Source: Kosakonia sacchari (GTDB lineage Bacteria > Pseudomonadota > Gammaproteobacteria > Enterobacterales > Enterobacteriaceae). Taken from it: DNA of 56,169 bases. A program made the position numbers and the translations under genes. Positions 43,142-52,273 of this stretch are shown here, piece by piece. The notes beneath the pieces are model-generated. The model saw nothing but the letters and a program-made list of their open reading frames with translations. It was not told where the DNA came from and did not search any database. Location of the stretch: NCBI GenBank assembly GCA_900109485.1, contig FOAY01000022.1, positions 5,986 to 62,154 on the forward strand, read 5' to 3'. The stretch's first letter is position 1. Each line of letters begins with the position of its first letter.

Positions 43142-45223
43142 TTAGGCCCATGAGGGAAAATACACATAGAGAGGTTTTCCATTTATCTCCCCAATGACTT
43201 CATCATCAACTGTTGTTTTGTCTAAACTTACAAAAAATAATATATCATCTTTAGGTATACATTGTTTCCCTTTTAGGGAACCTTTTAAACAAACCTGATT
43301 TTCGCCTATCCAAAAAGCAAGCTCAGCACTATCATTCACTTTCTCTGGGTTGTTTTTTATGAATACAATATCGTCGCACTTATTTGTAAGTGGTTTCCAT
43401 TCATTGATGATTTTATTTTTATTTCTCGTCCATATCATTTTTTGTGCGTAATGTGAAAATGGTACGTTATCTACTACTATAGCGGTGGACTTACATTCTT
43501 TTTTAGAATTCGTTCGAATCTCTAAGTTTTGATACACATGTTTAACGTCACCTGGACGGATTAAGTATAAATAAAGTGCTTGTGCAACAAAATATACCAA
43601 CAATGCGGTGATGAACAGCCCTTTTGCCACGCGGATCACACCGTATTCATCGGTGCGCAATTCAAAGCCGGAGCCTCGCTGTTTTCCCTGTTCGTCAGTG
43701 ATATGTCCCTGATTAAGCTGTGTAGCACCATACGGGGTGGTCAGCGCAATATGCTCTTCACCGCGCAGGTCTTCCATCCGCAGTTCATTCCCGCCAGCGG
43801 TGCGCAAAATGTTCTGGCTGCGGTTATCGCGGGCCACAATATCGGCATGTTCAGAGTCATGCATGGCATGGGAAATATAGGGCAGGTCAATATCACCGTT
43901 GCTGAATGCAATGGCGACTTCAGTTCCGTCAGTTAGTGGTGTGTGCCAGCCGTACGTATCACCGGCATACGGTTTTGCCATCCGCAGCCACAAATAACCG
44001 TAGCCCTGTTCGCTGTCACTACGGTCAAAATCCAGCTTCACACGATAACGTCCATGCTCATCAAGATGGGCGAAGATGTCGCCTTTTTCCCGGCTCTCAA
44101 TGCGGGCGGGAAGCGTGCCGTGAATTTCGGGGCGTTCAGGGCAGTCCGGGCGAAAGCACCAGCGCTCAGTATAGGGCTGCCCCCACACCGAGACATACAG
44201 ACGGGAATCACGCGCGCCAATAAACGTCACCAGCGTCATAATGACACCGTCTTTCAGTCCAGTAATGATATTACCCTGTGGTTCCAGTACCCGCCCCGGC
44301 GTCAGGTGAGGGGCGTTGCTGAAGAGATGAATCCGGGCCGACCGATTCAGTTCGCGTTCGTGATGAATTCGCGCATAGAATGCTCCACTTTCAGTGGCGG
44401 GCTCTGGGTCAGTATCGTCCCCGTCTTTCAGGTATGTTTCACCGTAACGGTAATGCTCACCCGCTGTCACCGCATCACTGCGTACGGAGACTCTGGTATG
44501 CATCGGTGTGGTGGCGGTACGGTAGTTATACGTGTTTGCATACACCCCGCCTGGTACCACGTTGTGCCATGTGCGCACTCCCCAGACACATTCTTCTGCC
44601 GAAAGACCCGAGTGCTCCTGGTATGGCAGTCTGACATCAAACACATACTGAAGTTGGGTATCGCCAAAAATAACAACGTCCAGTTCTGTTGCGTCGTTCA
44701 TTTCAAAACGGAACCAGATGCCCACTTCTGCCAGCAGTCGCTGGATAAATTCGAGGTCGGTTTCGCGCCACTGGGTGATGACTTCACGGCATGGATAGTC
44801 GCGGGAGAGACGGAATTCAAAGTCCGGCCCCTCCAGCCCGTGAGTACGCAGCACCTGTTCCACTACCTCCGGTACCGACTGATTCTGGAAAACGGCACAG
44901 TGGTGGGAGTGGGAAAGCAGGGCAAGCCGGGATTCAAGAGTAATGGCGTAATGAGACTGGTCGGCGCTGGTGGAGAGCCATTCGAAGGCGGTAATCATAC
45001 CGTGAACGGCTTTATGTCCATTCATGTCGAAACTGGCATATTTCATCAGAACATCTTCACCCTGCACGGTCTGCGGCGTGGTGAACTCGATACGCCACGA
45101 GAAAGGCTGGCTCAGGGCCTCCCGGCCTCTGAATCTCAGCACATCGGCGGTAACCGTGCTGTCATTAATGTCCAGCCTGTAGAGCGATAAAGATTTATTC
45201 AGGGCGAGTGCAGTTAAATCCAT
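43142..45223 (-). CDS. Chimeric VgrG: VgrG N-terminal region fused to a membrane-anchored C-terminal domain
   Basis: 693 residues from the ATG at 45223 (MDLTALALNKSLSLYRLDIND), with GGAAGG upstream; the ATG at 45241 is an alternative. Residues 1 to about 540 are VgrG gp27/gp5 sequence, very close to the other VgrG. After VIRVAKGLFITA the DUF2345 part is absent and replaced by a hydrophobic helix (LLVYFVAQALYLYLI) and a domain of about 135 residues (VPFSHYAQKMIWTRNKNKIINEW, NQVCLKGSLKGKQCIPKDD). That domain faintly resembles enterobacterial DUF943 proteins. It is probably a deletion fusion with a former immunity gene, and spike function is doubtful. Confidence 0.78.
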   Translation of the reverse strand: MDLTALALNKSLSLYRLDINDSTVTADVLRFRGREALSQPFSWRIEFTTPQTVQGEDVLMKYASFDMNGHKAVHGMITAFEWLSTSADQSHYAITLESRLALLSHSHHCAVFQNQSVPEVVEQVLRTHGLEGPDFEFRLSRDYPCREVITQWRETDLEFIQRLLAEVGIWFRFEMNDATELDVVIFGDTQLQYVFDVRLPYQEHSGLSAEECVWGVRTWHNVVPGGVYANTYNYRTATTPMHTRVSVRSDAVTAGEHYRYGETYLKDGDDTDPEPATESGAFYARIHHERELNRSARIHLFSNAPHLTPGRVLEPQGNIITGLKDGVIMTLVTFIGARDSRLYVSVWGQPYTERWCFRPDCPERPEIHGTLPARIESREKGDIFAHLDEHGRYRVKLDFDRSDSEQGYGYLWLRMAKPYAGDTYGWHTPLTDGTEVAIAFSNGDIDLPYISHAMHDSEHADIVARDNRSQNILRTAGGNELRMEDLRGEEHIALTTPYGATQLNQGHITDEQGKQRGSGFELRTDEYGVIRVAKGLFITALLVYFVAQALYLYLIRPGDVKHVYQNLEIRTNSKKECKSTAIVVDNVPFSHYAQKMIWTRNKNKIINEWKPLTNKCDDIVFIKNNPEKVNDSAELAFWIGENQVCLKGSLKGKQCIPKDDILFFVSLDKTTVDDEVIGEINGKPLYVYFPSWA

Positions 45224-45253
45224 CAACGGGACACCTTCCATGGTGAAGAGCAA

Positions 45254-45484
45254 GCTATAGCCTGTTAACGCGCAAAATAAATGGGAGTTATTGTCTTTTA
45301 TATGAACAGCCAGACAATGATTTTATGCTTAACACCCTGAAAATCAGAATATTGCCGCAATAGGGGGAATGGTTTCAGTCTTTCCCGGTTGCGGACGGAC
45401 CGGACAAAGCCTTGTGGTGATGAATCCACCGGGGAGGTTTACATGATGGAAATAACGGGCATCAGCAGTTTGCCGCCTGTAAGC
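45254..45484. other. Upstream region of the chimeric vgrG
   Basis: About 230 bases between the vgrG start and the tRNA-tail repeat. It should hold the vgrG promoter on the minus strand. No gene is supported. Confidence 0.4.
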
Positions 45485-45490
45485 AGAAAA

Positions 45491-45650
45491 GCAAAAACCC
45501 GCCTTTTGGGCGGGTTCTCTGAAGAAGTGGTGCCCGGACCCGGACTAACGCCGTCAGGCGTTGAACAGCGCGCTTGTCGCGCTGGCCCCGAAGGGGTGAG
45601 CCGCCTGCGGCGAATAATCGAACGGAGTTCGATGGAGAGTCCGGGAACAG
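45491..45650 (-). repeat. tRNA-Phe tail repeat: partial tRNA 3' end, terminator and hairpin-rich spacer
   Basis: Downstream of tRNA-Phe on the minus strand, 45528-45544 repeats the tRNA 3' end (TGGTGCCCGGACCCGGA against TGGTGCCCGGACTCGGA at 45691-45707), and a terminator at 45491-45516 (AAAAACCCGCC/GGCGGGTT) mirrors the real one. The repeat offset is about 163 bases. The segment between contains hairpin CCCCGAAGGGG (45586-45596). The layout recalls the tRNA-end repeats behind E. coli tyrT. It could also be an attachment-site scar. Confidence 0.65.
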
Positions 45651-45653
45651 AAA

Positions 45654-45682
45654 AGCAAAAACCCAGCCATAGGCTGGGTTCT
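45654..45682 (-). terminator. tRNA-Phe terminator
   Basis: On the minus strand, AACCCAGCC-TAT-GGCTGGGTTTTTGC follows the tRNA by about 9 bases: a strong stem and T run. Confidence 0.9.
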
Positions 45683-45690
45683 TTAAATAG

Positions 45691-45766
45691 TGGTGCCCGG
45701 ACTCGGAATCGAACCAAGGACACGGGGATTTTCAATCCCCTGCTCTACCGACTGAGCTATCCGGGC
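45691..45766 (-). tRNA. pheU: tRNA-Phe (GAA)
   Basis: 76 nt including encoded CCA. Acceptor stem GCCCGGA/TCCGGGC, D arm AGCTCAGTCGGTAGAGC, anticodon loop with GAA in GGGGATTGAAAATCCCC, T arm GGTTCGATTCC. The neighbourhood (yjdC, dsbD, cutA, dcuA, aspA) is that of E. coli pheU, a known integration site for genomic islands; here the VgrG island lies on its 3' side. Confidence 0.97.
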
Positions 45767-45871
45767 AACGGGGCGCATTAAACCCTAATCGTCTTAAGGC
45801 GTCAACCTTATTTCTAAAAATGCTATCCAGTTGCTCAAGTTTGCGGCAATCAGGGCGATTGTGCAGCGAAA

Positions 45872-46447
45872 TCAGGTTAACGCGCCGCCCTGGCGGCAAC
45901 AGGCGAAACGCAGAATATCTTCCGCCAGCCGCTGTGCCGTATCGACATCGGCCTGGCTGCGCTTAACCAGCATCCGGCTCAGACACCCTTCCAGCACCAG
46001 CTCCATCTGCTTAGCCACCATCGCCGGATCGTCAACTTCCAACTGCGTCAGCACCTCGTGCGTAAAGTCGTAAGCATCGCGCTTTTGCTGATCCGCCAGT
46101 TGATGGATTGGGTGTCCGGGATCGGGAAAGAAAGTACACGCGGCGATAAACAAACAGCCGGGATAGCGGTTGTTGCTGACGCATTCAGTCAACGCGCCGT
46201 AGCGCGCCAGCAGCTTCTGCTCATGAGTCAGCGTCTCATCCAGCAACAGTTGCCTGCGCCAGGCATCAATCTGCTGGCTCAGATAACGCAGCGCATCATA
46301 GAGCAGAGCTTCTTTATCCGGCCAGAAACGGCGCAGCTCGTCGAGGGGATAGTCGATGCGATCGGCAACCATTTCAAGAGTGGTTTCGGCAATCCCTTTA
46401 AGCTCAAGTAATTGCAAAGTCTGGCTCAAAACGTCTTCGCGTTGCAC
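45872..46447 (-). CDS. yjdC: TetR-family regulator YjdC
   Basis: 191 residues from a GTG start at 46447 (reads as [53 protein letters not shown]), with GGAGGAG upstream and the same N-terminus as E. coli YjdC. The TetR helix-turn-helix occupies about 10-45. [27 protein letters not shown] is a family block. Its ligand and targets are not known. It lies 46 bases after dsbD, which it may follow on one transcript. Confidence 0.93.
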   Translation of the reverse strand: MQREDVLSQTLQLLELKGIAETTLEMVADRIDYPLDELRRFWPDKEALLYDALRYLSQQIDAWRRQLLLDETLTHEQKLLARYGALTECVSNNRYPGCLFIAACTFFPDPGHPIHQLADQQKRDAYDFTHEVLTQLEVDDPAMVAKQMELVLEGCLSRMLVKRSQADVDTAQRLAEDILRFACCRQGGALT

Positions 46448-46493
46448 GGTGTTCTCCTCCGTTATCTGAAGCGAGCTCCCCAAACAGTGTTGT

Positions 46494-48197
46494 TTATGGG
46501 GTGCGATTGCGCAAATGCGCGGCAAAGGTTGCCGCATCCATAAAACCGGTCACCCGGTCGGCGGGCTGCTCGACGCCTTGCGCGTCGAAAAAGAGGATCG
46601 TCGGCAGACCAAGCACATTCAACTGGCGCAGCAGCGCGGCATCCTGCGCATTGTTCGCCGTCACGTTGGCCTGCAGTAACACGCTCTCTTTCAGCGCCGC
46701 CTGCACTTGCGGGTCACTGAAGGTGTACTTCTCGAACTCTTTACAGGCTACGCACCAATCCGCATAAAGATCCAGCATTACCGGCCGACCTTTAGCCTGG
46801 GCCAGCGCCTTGTTCAGATCATCAACGGTCTGGATCGGGGTAAACGCCAGCGGCGAGTGCGTCTGTACGGCGGGCGCGCCAAATGCCCAGTCCTGCAACG
46901 GACGAGCACACACCAGCGCAGCGCCGAGCAGGGCAATTTGCACAACCCGTATTACCGGGCGCGTCACGTTGAGGCTGGAAATAAACGCCCAGGCAAAAAA
47001 CGCCAGACCCAGCAGCGACCAGAGCCGCAATCCCCATGTATCGCCCAGCACGCGCTCCAGCAGAAAGACGGGCAGGGCGAGGATGACAAAACCAAAGGCG
47101 ATTTTGACCTGCTCCATCCACGGCCCGCTTTTCGGCAGCAGCCGGTTGCCGAACACCGTTACCAGGATCAGAGGTAAACCCATGCCCAGCGCATAAAGAT
47201 AAAGTGTGCCGCCGCCGAGCCACAGATTACCGCTCTGCGCGATATAGAGCAGAATGGCGCTCAGCGGCGCGGTGGTGCAGGGCGAACAAATCAGCCCGGC
47301 GATTGCGCCCATGGCGAACACGCCGCCAGGCGATCCGCCCTGCTGGCGGTTACTCCACAGCGTTAAACGGGTTTGCAGTGCGGATGGCAGTTGCAGGGTA
47401 AACAGGCCGAACATCGACAGTGCCAGCAGGCTAAAGAGCACAGAGAGCCCAATCAGCACGTAAGGATGTTGTAATGCCGCCTGAAACGATAACCCGGCAG
47501 CGGCGACAACCAGCCCCAGCGCGGTGTAGGTTAGCGCCATTCCCTGTACGTAGATAAACGCCAGCAGCAACGCGCGCGTGGTGGACAGGCGCTGTTTACC
47601 GCCCAGCACAATGCCGGAAATCAGCGGATACATCGGCAGCACGCAGGGGGTAAACGCGATGCCAATACCGATAAGCAGCGCCCAGAGCGCGGAAAAAGGC
47701 AGCGAGGCCGCAGGCGTGTCGTTTGCTGTAACCGGTTTTTCGGCGGGCGCTGGCGCGGTGGATTGCACGGCGGCAACCTCCATCAGCGGCACGATTTTGG
47801 TTTCCGGCGGATAGCAGAATCCGGCGTCGGCGCAGCCCTGATAAGTCACCGTCAGCGTCGCGCCTTTCGTCGCCTGCGTAACGTCAAGCGGTAGCGTGAG
47901 TTGCTGGCGGTAGATCTCAGTTTTGCCGTAGAACTCATCTTCATGCATCTCCCCGCCTGGCAACGCCAGCGTGCCAATGCGAGCCTGATTCGGGGTGACG
48001 CGAATTTGTTGGCGGTAAAGGTAGTAACCCTCTTTCACCTGCCAGTTGAGCGTAAGGTCGTGCTGATGTTGCTGAAAATCAAAAACAAACGCCTGATCGG
48101 CAGGGACAAAACTGGAGCGACCAGGCGCGTCGAATAATCCGGCAAAGGCGGATGTGCTGCACAGCAGCAGGATCAGCGTAAAGATGCGTTGAGCCAT
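46494..48197 (-). CDS. dsbD: Thiol:disulfide interchange protein DsbD
   Basis: 567 residues. Signal peptide [19 protein letters not shown], then the periplasmic alpha domain with the redox cysteines in [14 protein letters not shown], an eight-helix membrane domain with active cysteines in [13 protein letters not shown] and [13 protein letters not shown], and a thioredoxin-like gamma domain with [14 protein letters not shown]. It carries electrons from cytoplasmic thioredoxin to DsbC, DsbG and CcmG. All six functional cysteines are present. Its start overlaps cutA by 25 bases, as in E. coli. Confidence 0.97.
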   Translation of the reverse strand: MAQRIFTLILLLCSTSAFAGLFDAPGRSSFVPADQAFVFDFQQHQHDLTLNWQVKEGYYLYRQQIRVTPNQARIGTLALPGGEMHEDEFYGKTEIYRQQLTLPLDVTQATKGATLTVTYQGCADAGFCYPPETKIVPLMEVAAVQSTAPAPAEKPVTANDTPAASLPFSALWALLIGIGIAFTPCVLPMYPLISGIVLGGKQRLSTTRALLLAFIYVQGMALTYTALGLVVAAAGLSFQAALQHPYVLIGLSVLFSLLALSMFGLFTLQLPSALQTRLTLWSNRQQGGSPGGVFAMGAIAGLICSPCTTAPLSAILLYIAQSGNLWLGGGTLYLYALGMGLPLILVTVFGNRLLPKSGPWMEQVKIAFGFVILALPVFLLERVLGDTWGLRLWSLLGLAFFAWAFISSLNVTRPVIRVVQIALLGAALVCARPLQDWAFGAPAVQTHSPLAFTPIQTVDDLNKALAQAKGRPVMLDLYADWCVACKEFEKYTFSDPQVQAALKESVLLQANVTANNAQDAALLRQLNVLGLPTILFFDAQGVEQPADRVTGFMDAATFAAHLRNRTP

Positions 48198-48496
48198 GAG
48201 AGGTAATCGTAATCTCCGTGGGTAACGGGCAAAGCCAGTAGTTCAGGGGTCTGGTACGGGTGGTGCGATTTAATGCAGGCGAAAAGATCTTCCAGATGCG
48301 CGACGTCAGTTTTCAGCAGTAGCTGAACTTCGTACTCCTGCTCCAGTTTACCTTCCCAGTAATAGAGCGACGTCGCACCCGGCAGAATAGTGACACAGGC
48401 AGCAAGCTTATCGGCCAGCACTTTGGCGGCCAGATCCTGGGCAGTGGCTTCATCCGGGGCAGTGCAGAGTACAACAACGGCATCAGGCGTGTTCAT
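48173..48496 (-). CDS. cutA: Divalent-cation tolerance protein CutA
   Basis: 107 residues from the ATG at 48496 (GAGG six bases upstream); a TTG two codons earlier is less likely. A trimeric ferredoxin-like fold: [56 protein letters not shown] and [13 protein letters not shown] are highly conserved. Mutants in E. coli show altered copper tolerance, partly through the overlapping dsbD. It is read before dsbD in the same transcript. Confidence 0.96.
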   Translation of the reverse strand: MNTPDAVVVLCTAPDEATAQDLAAKVLADKLAACVTILPGATSLYYWEGKLEQEYEVQLLLKTDVAHLEDLFACIKSHHPYQTPELLALPVTHGDYDYLSWLNASLR

Positions 48497-48540
48497 CGTC
48501 AACCTCGTAGCAGCGAAAGTACCGACTATACCACGCGAAG

Positions 48541-48573
48541 GAAAAGGATCGGGCCGCCGGGCGACCCGATTTT
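48541..48573 (-). terminator. Terminator-like hairpin after dcuA
   Basis: ATCGGG (48548-48553) pairs with CCCGAT (48565-48570) around a GC-rich loop, followed on the minus strand by CCTTTTCC. Weak T run, so moderate confidence. Confidence 0.6.
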
Positions 48574-48581
48574 AAGGACTT

Positions 48582-49883
48582 TTACAACAGGATGCCGCCA
48601 AAGATGAAGCCCAGAATGACGCACAGGGCAATGGCGATCACGCCCGGAATGAGGAACGGGTGGTTAAACACGAACCTGCCGATGCGCGTTGAACCGGTAT
48701 CGTCCATCTCAACCGCCGCCAGCAATGTGGGATAAGTGGGCAGCACAAACAGCGCGGAAACCGCCGCAAACGATGCAACGGCGGTCAACGGCGAGACGCC
48801 GAGCAGCAGCGCGGCAGGCATCAGCGCTTTAGTGGTTGCCGCCTGCGAGTAGAGCAGGGTGGCGGCGAAAAACAGCACCACGGCCAGCAGCCACGGATAG
48901 TTATGCAATAAGTCACCGGCAACCACCTGGATGTCTTCGATGTGGTGTTTTACGAACGTATCACCCAGCCAGGCAACGCCCAGCACGCAGATACAGGCGC
49001 TCATACCCGATTTAAAGGTACTGGCGTTCAGTATTTCGCCGGTGTCGATTTTGCAGGTCAGGCAAATCAGCGTTGCGATGGTCAGCATAAACACCACAAT
49101 CGCTTCGTTACGCGGCAGTACCGGGTGGGTAATAAGCCCCACGGTTGGGCTGATTGCCGTGGCATACAGCATCACCGCCACAATACCAATCAGGAACAGC
49201 AGCACCGAGCGTTTAGCGTGGGGTTTCAGTTCAAATACCTGGCTGCCGCGCAGCTTCACTTCACCTTTCGCCAGACGCTCCTGATACACCGGATCATCTT
49301 TCAGCTCGCAGCCGAGGAAGTTACACACCACGGCGGTGATCATCACGGCAATCAGCGTAACAGGAATACAGATCGCCAGCAGCGTCAGGTAACTGACGCC
49401 CAGCGGTTCGAGGATACCGGCAAAAAAGACCACGGCAGCAGAAATGGGCGAGGCAGTAATGGCGATTTGTGAGGCGACTACGGCAATCGACAGCGGACGC
49501 GACGGGCGAATTCCTTGCTCTTTCGCCACTTCGGTAATCACCGGCAGCGTCGAGAATGCGGTGTGCCCGGTTCCGGCAAGGATCGTCATAAACCAGGTGA
49601 CAAGCGGGGCAAGAAAGGTGATGTACTTCGGGTGGCTACGCAGCATGCGTTCAGCCAGGCTCACCAGATAATCCATGCCGCCCGCCACCTGCATCGCGGC
49701 GATAGCGGCAATAACGGCCATGATAATTTCGATGACATCGAAGGGAATGACGCCAGGCGGGATTTGAAAGAACAGGGTCAGGACAAGAACGCCAAGGCCA
49801 CCCGCAAACCCAATGCCGATACCGCCAAGCCGGGCGCCCAGGTAGATGGCTAATAAGACGAGGACAAGCTCTGCTGCAAACAT
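48582..49883 (-). CDS. dcuA: Anaerobic C4-dicarboxylate/aspartate antiporter DcuA
   Basis: 433-residue inner-membrane protein with about ten membrane helices, starting MFAAELVLVLLAIYLGARLGGIGIGFAGGLGVLVL. The block TWFMTILAGTGHTAFSTLPVITEVAKEQGIRPSRPLS is characteristic of Dcu. It exchanges aspartate, fumarate and succinate and in E. coli also supports nitrogen uptake by L-aspartate import. It follows aspA, whose product converts aspartate to fumarate. A hairpin between the two genes probably lowers its expression relative to aspA. Confidence 0.97.
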   Translation of the reverse strand: MFAAELVLVLLAIYLGARLGGIGIGFAGGLGVLVLTLFFQIPPGVIPFDVIEIIMAVIAAIAAMQVAGGMDYLVSLAERMLRSHPKYITFLAPLVTWFMTILAGTGHTAFSTLPVITEVAKEQGIRPSRPLSIAVVASQIAITASPISAAVVFFAGILEPLGVSYLTLLAICIPVTLIAVMITAVVCNFLGCELKDDPVYQERLAKGEVKLRGSQVFELKPHAKRSVLLFLIGIVAVMLYATAISPTVGLITHPVLPRNEAIVVFMLTIATLICLTCKIDTGEILNASTFKSGMSACICVLGVAWLGDTFVKHHIEDIQVVAGDLLHNYPWLLAVVLFFAATLLYSQAATTKALMPAALLLGVSPLTAVASFAAVSALFVLPTYPTLLAAVEMDDTGSTRIGRFVFNHPFLIPGVIAIALCVILGFIFGGILL

Positions 49884-49945
49884 AATTGGCTTCCTTGTTT
49901 AACTAAGTGATATCGAATCGTTATATTTTAGTTACTATCCATAAG

Positions 49946-49978
49946 AAAAAAGGCACGTCACTCACGACGTGCCTTTTA
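49946..49978 (-). terminator. Hairpin between aspA and dcuA
   Basis: AAAAGGCACGTC / GACGTGCCTTTT, a 12-bp perfect stem with a 6-base loop and flanking A and T runs. It should terminate most aspA transcripts; a fraction reads through into dcuA or dcuA has its own promoter. Confidence 0.85.
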
Positions 49979-49996
49979 TGTATTTACGTGCTGAAT

Positions 49997-51433
49997 TTAT
50001 TGTTCACTTTCATCGGTATAACGTTTTGCTTTATAGGCCGGATGCATCAAGTTTTGCGCGGAAAATATATCATCCAGTTCCGCTTCGGTCAGCAGTCCGC
50101 GCTCCAAAACTACTTCCCGTACGCTTTTCCCCGTTTCGGCGCAAATCTTGCCGACGATATCGCCGTTGTGATGGCCGATAAACGGGTTAAGGTAGGTCAC
50201 GATGCCGATGGAGTTATAGACATAACCTTCACACACCTCTTTGTTGGCCGTGATGCCGTTGATGCATTTTTCCAGCAGGTTGTAGCAGGCGTTGGTGAGA
50301 ATATGGATTGACTCAAACATAGCCTGGCCAATCACCGGCTCCATCACGTTCAACTGCAACTGGCCCGCTTCGGAGGCCATGGTGACGGTGGTATCGTTGC
50401 CGATCACTTTAAAGCACACCTGATTCACCACTTCCGGCACCACCGGGTTCACTTTGGCTGGCATGATCGACGAACCCGCCTGCAACTCCGGCAGGTTGAT
50501 TTCATTCAGCCCGGCGCGCGGCCCGGAGGAGAGCAGACGCAGGTCATTACAAATTTTGGAGAGTTTCACCGCCAGACGTTTCAGCGAGCTGTGTACCATC
50601 ACGTACGCGCCGCAGTCGGAGGTGGCTTCAATCAGGTCTTCCGCCGGCACGACCGGCAGATTGCTTACTTCCGCCAGTTTCTGCACCGCCAGTTGCTGGT
50701 AACCGTCCGGCGTGTTGAGGCGAGTACCGATGGCGGTAGCGCCGAGGTTCACTTCCAGCAGCAGTTCAGCGGTGCGCAGCAGGTTTTTGGTCTCTTCATT
50801 CAGCAGCACATTGAAGGCGTGAAATTCCTGGCCGAGGGTCATCGGCACCGCGTCCTGCAACTGGGTACGGCCCATTTTCAGGATATCCTTGAACTCCACG
50901 GCTTTGTTTTCAAAACCTTCACCGAGTTGTTTGATGGCATCAATCAGCTTAACGATGGAAGCATACACCGCGATGCGGAACCCGGTAGGATAGGCATCGT
51001 TCGTGGACTGGCATTTGTTGACATGATCGTTCGGGTTGAGGAACTGGTAGTCGCCTTTCTGGTGGCCCATCAGTTCAAGCCCAATGTTGGCCAGCACTTC
51101 GTTGGTGTTCATGTTGACGGAAGTACCCGCGCCGCCCTGATAAACATCTACCGGGAATTGATCCATACATTTGCCATTGTTCAGGACCTCATCACATGCG
51201 GCAACGATAGCGTTCGCGATATTTTTAGGAATGGTTTGCAGCTCTTTGTTCGCCAGGGCAGCCGCTTTTTTTACCATTACCATGCCACGGACAAATTCAG
51301 GGATGTCACTGATTTTGCTGTTGCTGATATAAAAGTTTTCAATCGCTCTCAGAGTATGCACGCCATAATAGGCATCCGCTGGCACTTCCCTGGTACCCAA
51401 CAAATCTTCTTCGATACGAATGTTGTTTAACAT
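49997..51433 (-). CDS. aspA: Aspartate ammonia-lyase AspA
   Basis: 478 residues from the ATG at 51433 ([30 protein letters not shown]), which aligns with E. coli AspA; a longer frame to 51475 is unsupported. It converts L-aspartate to fumarate and ammonia. The fumarase/aspartase signature [15 protein letters not shown] with the catalytic Ser is intact, and [17 protein letters not shown] and [21 protein letters not shown] are present. A CRP-type promoter lies upstream. It works with DcuA in fumarate respiration and nitrogen supply. Confidence 0.97.
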   Translation of the reverse strand: MLNNIRIEEDLLGTREVPADAYYGVHTLRAIENFYISNSKISDIPEFVRGMVMVKKAAALANKELQTIPKNIANAIVAACDEVLNNGKCMDQFPVDVYQGGAGTSVNMNTNEVLANIGLELMGHQKGDYQFLNPNDHVNKCQSTNDAYPTGFRIAVYASIVKLIDAIKQLGEGFENKAVEFKDILKMGRTQLQDAVPMTLGQEFHAFNVLLNEETKNLLRTAELLLEVNLGATAIGTRLNTPDGYQQLAVQKLAEVSNLPVVPAEDLIEATSDCGAYVMVHSSLKRLAVKLSKICNDLRLLSSGPRAGLNEINLPELQAGSSIMPAKVNPVVPEVVNQVCFKVIGNDTTVTMASEAGQLQLNVMEPVIGQAMFESIHILTNACYNLLEKCINGITANKEVCEGYVYNSIGIVTYLNPFIGHHNGDIVGKICAETGKSVREVVLERGLLTEAELDDIFSAQNLMHPAYKAKRYTDESEQ

Positions 51434-51536
51434 GTGAACCTTCTTTTGCAAGCTACGAATGAATACACCAAACACACAGTATTTATGTGGATATGTGTCT
51501 TTTTCGACCGACGATTATGCCCTTAATCGGCCGGAT

Positions 51537-51585
51537 ACCCGAGATTATATGCTGGCTATGATCAAATGCCGTAATCTCGATCACT
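51537..51585 (-). promoter_or_regulatory. aspA promoter with class II CRP site
   Basis: On the minus strand, TATAAT (51549-51544) serves as -10. AGTGATCGAGATTACG (51585-51570), a CRP-like site, is centred about 41 bases before the expected start point, the class II position. There is no good -35, in keeping with activator dependence. Confidence 0.7.
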
Positions 51586-51619
51586 TATTATCCTCGTGAA
51601 TGCATCATTATTAATAATA

Positions 51620-51635
51620 TGTGAAATGTGTCACC
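51620..51635. promoter_or_regulatory. CRP-like site between aspA and fxsA
   Basis: TGTGAAATGTGTCACC matches nine of the ten key bases of TGTGA-N6-TCACA. It could act on fxsA to the right or be a second, distal site for aspA. Confidence 0.6.
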
Positions 51636-51730
51636 GCTTCGTAACAGACAAAACTTTACATCGCGGGGGAAATTGAATTTTTTCGATCTGCCGCCATCTC
51701 AGGATTATGCGATTCGCAAACCCTTACTGA

Positions 51731-51757
51731 CAGACGCCACAGGGCGTCTGTTTTTTT
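51731..51757 (+). terminator. Strong terminator in the fxsA leader
   Basis: CAGACGCC-ACA-GGGCGTCTG followed by T7 lies 15 bases before the fxsA start codon on the fxsA strand. Any transcript from the aspA-fxsA gap would have to pass it, so it may be an attenuator, or the fxsA promoter may be very close. Confidence 0.8.
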
Positions 51758-51771
51758 CACAGGAGAAGCCA

Positions 51772-52242
51772 GTGCGCTGGATACCGTTTATTGCTTTTTT
51801 CTTATACGTCTACATTGAGATATCGATCTTTATTCAGGTTGCCCATGTTTTTGGCGTCCTGATGACGCTCATTCTGGTGCTCTTTACCTCAGTGATTGGT
51901 ATGTCGCTGGTGCGTAACCAGGGCTTTAAGAATTTCATGCTGATGCAGCAAAAAATGGCGGCGGGTGAAAGCCCGGCGGCGGAGATGATCAAAAGCGTAT
52001 CGCTGATCATTTCTGGTCTGTTGCTGGTGCTGCCGGGGTTCTTTACCGACTTCCTCGGCCTGCTGCTGCTGTTGCCGCCGGTACAAAAACACCTGACGCT
52101 GAAGCTGATGCCGCATCTGCGCTTTTCGCGGATGCCGGGCGGTGGTTTTTCGGCTGGAGGCGATGCGGGCCAGACATTTGAAGGCGAGTATCAGCGCAAA
52201 GACGATCAGCGTAATCGGCTGGATAATAAAGACGACCGCTAA
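51772..52242 (+). CDS. fxsA: FxsA membrane protein
   Basis: 156 residues from a GTG at 51772 with AGGAG 8 bases upstream (reads M-RWIPFIAFFLYVYIEISIFIQVAHVFG). The in-frame extension to 51628 runs through the leader terminator and is not credible. It has three to four membrane helices, then the conserved LMPHLRFSRMPGGGFSAGG and a charged tail (FEGEYQRKDDQRNRLDNKDDR). Overproduction of FxsA in E. coli relieves F-plasmid exclusion of phage T7 by binding PifA; its normal role is unclear. Confidence 0.95.
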   Translation: MRWIPFIAFFLYVYIEISIFIQVAHVFGVLMTLILVLFTSVIGMSLVRNQGFKNFMLMQQKMAAGESPAAEMIKSVSLIISGLLLVLPGFFTDFLGLLLLLPPVQKHLTLKLMPHLRFSRMPGGGFSAGGDAGQTFEGEYQRKDDQRNRLDNKDDR

Positions 52243-52249
52243 TGTTGAT

Positions 52250-52273
52250 GCCCGGCACCGCCGGGCTTTTTTT
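52250..52273. terminator. Terminator between fxsA and yjeH
   Basis: CCCGGC-ACC-GCCGGG followed by CTTTTTTT on the plus strand, 8 bases after the fxsA stop. It overlaps the last bases of yjeH. Confidence 0.85.

Noticed and set aside
43943..45190. Plus-strand open frame of about 415 codons within the second vgrG
   Set aside because: Antisense to strongly conserved VgrG sequence; no start context or domain.
45389..45781. 130-codon open frame across the tRNA-Phe region
   Set aside because: It overlaps a tRNA gene, two terminators and a repeat, so it is not credible as a protein.
51628..51771. N-terminal extension of FxsA from an upstream start
   Set aside because: The extension would be encoded through a terminator hairpin and aligns with no FxsA protein; the GTG with AGGAG is better.
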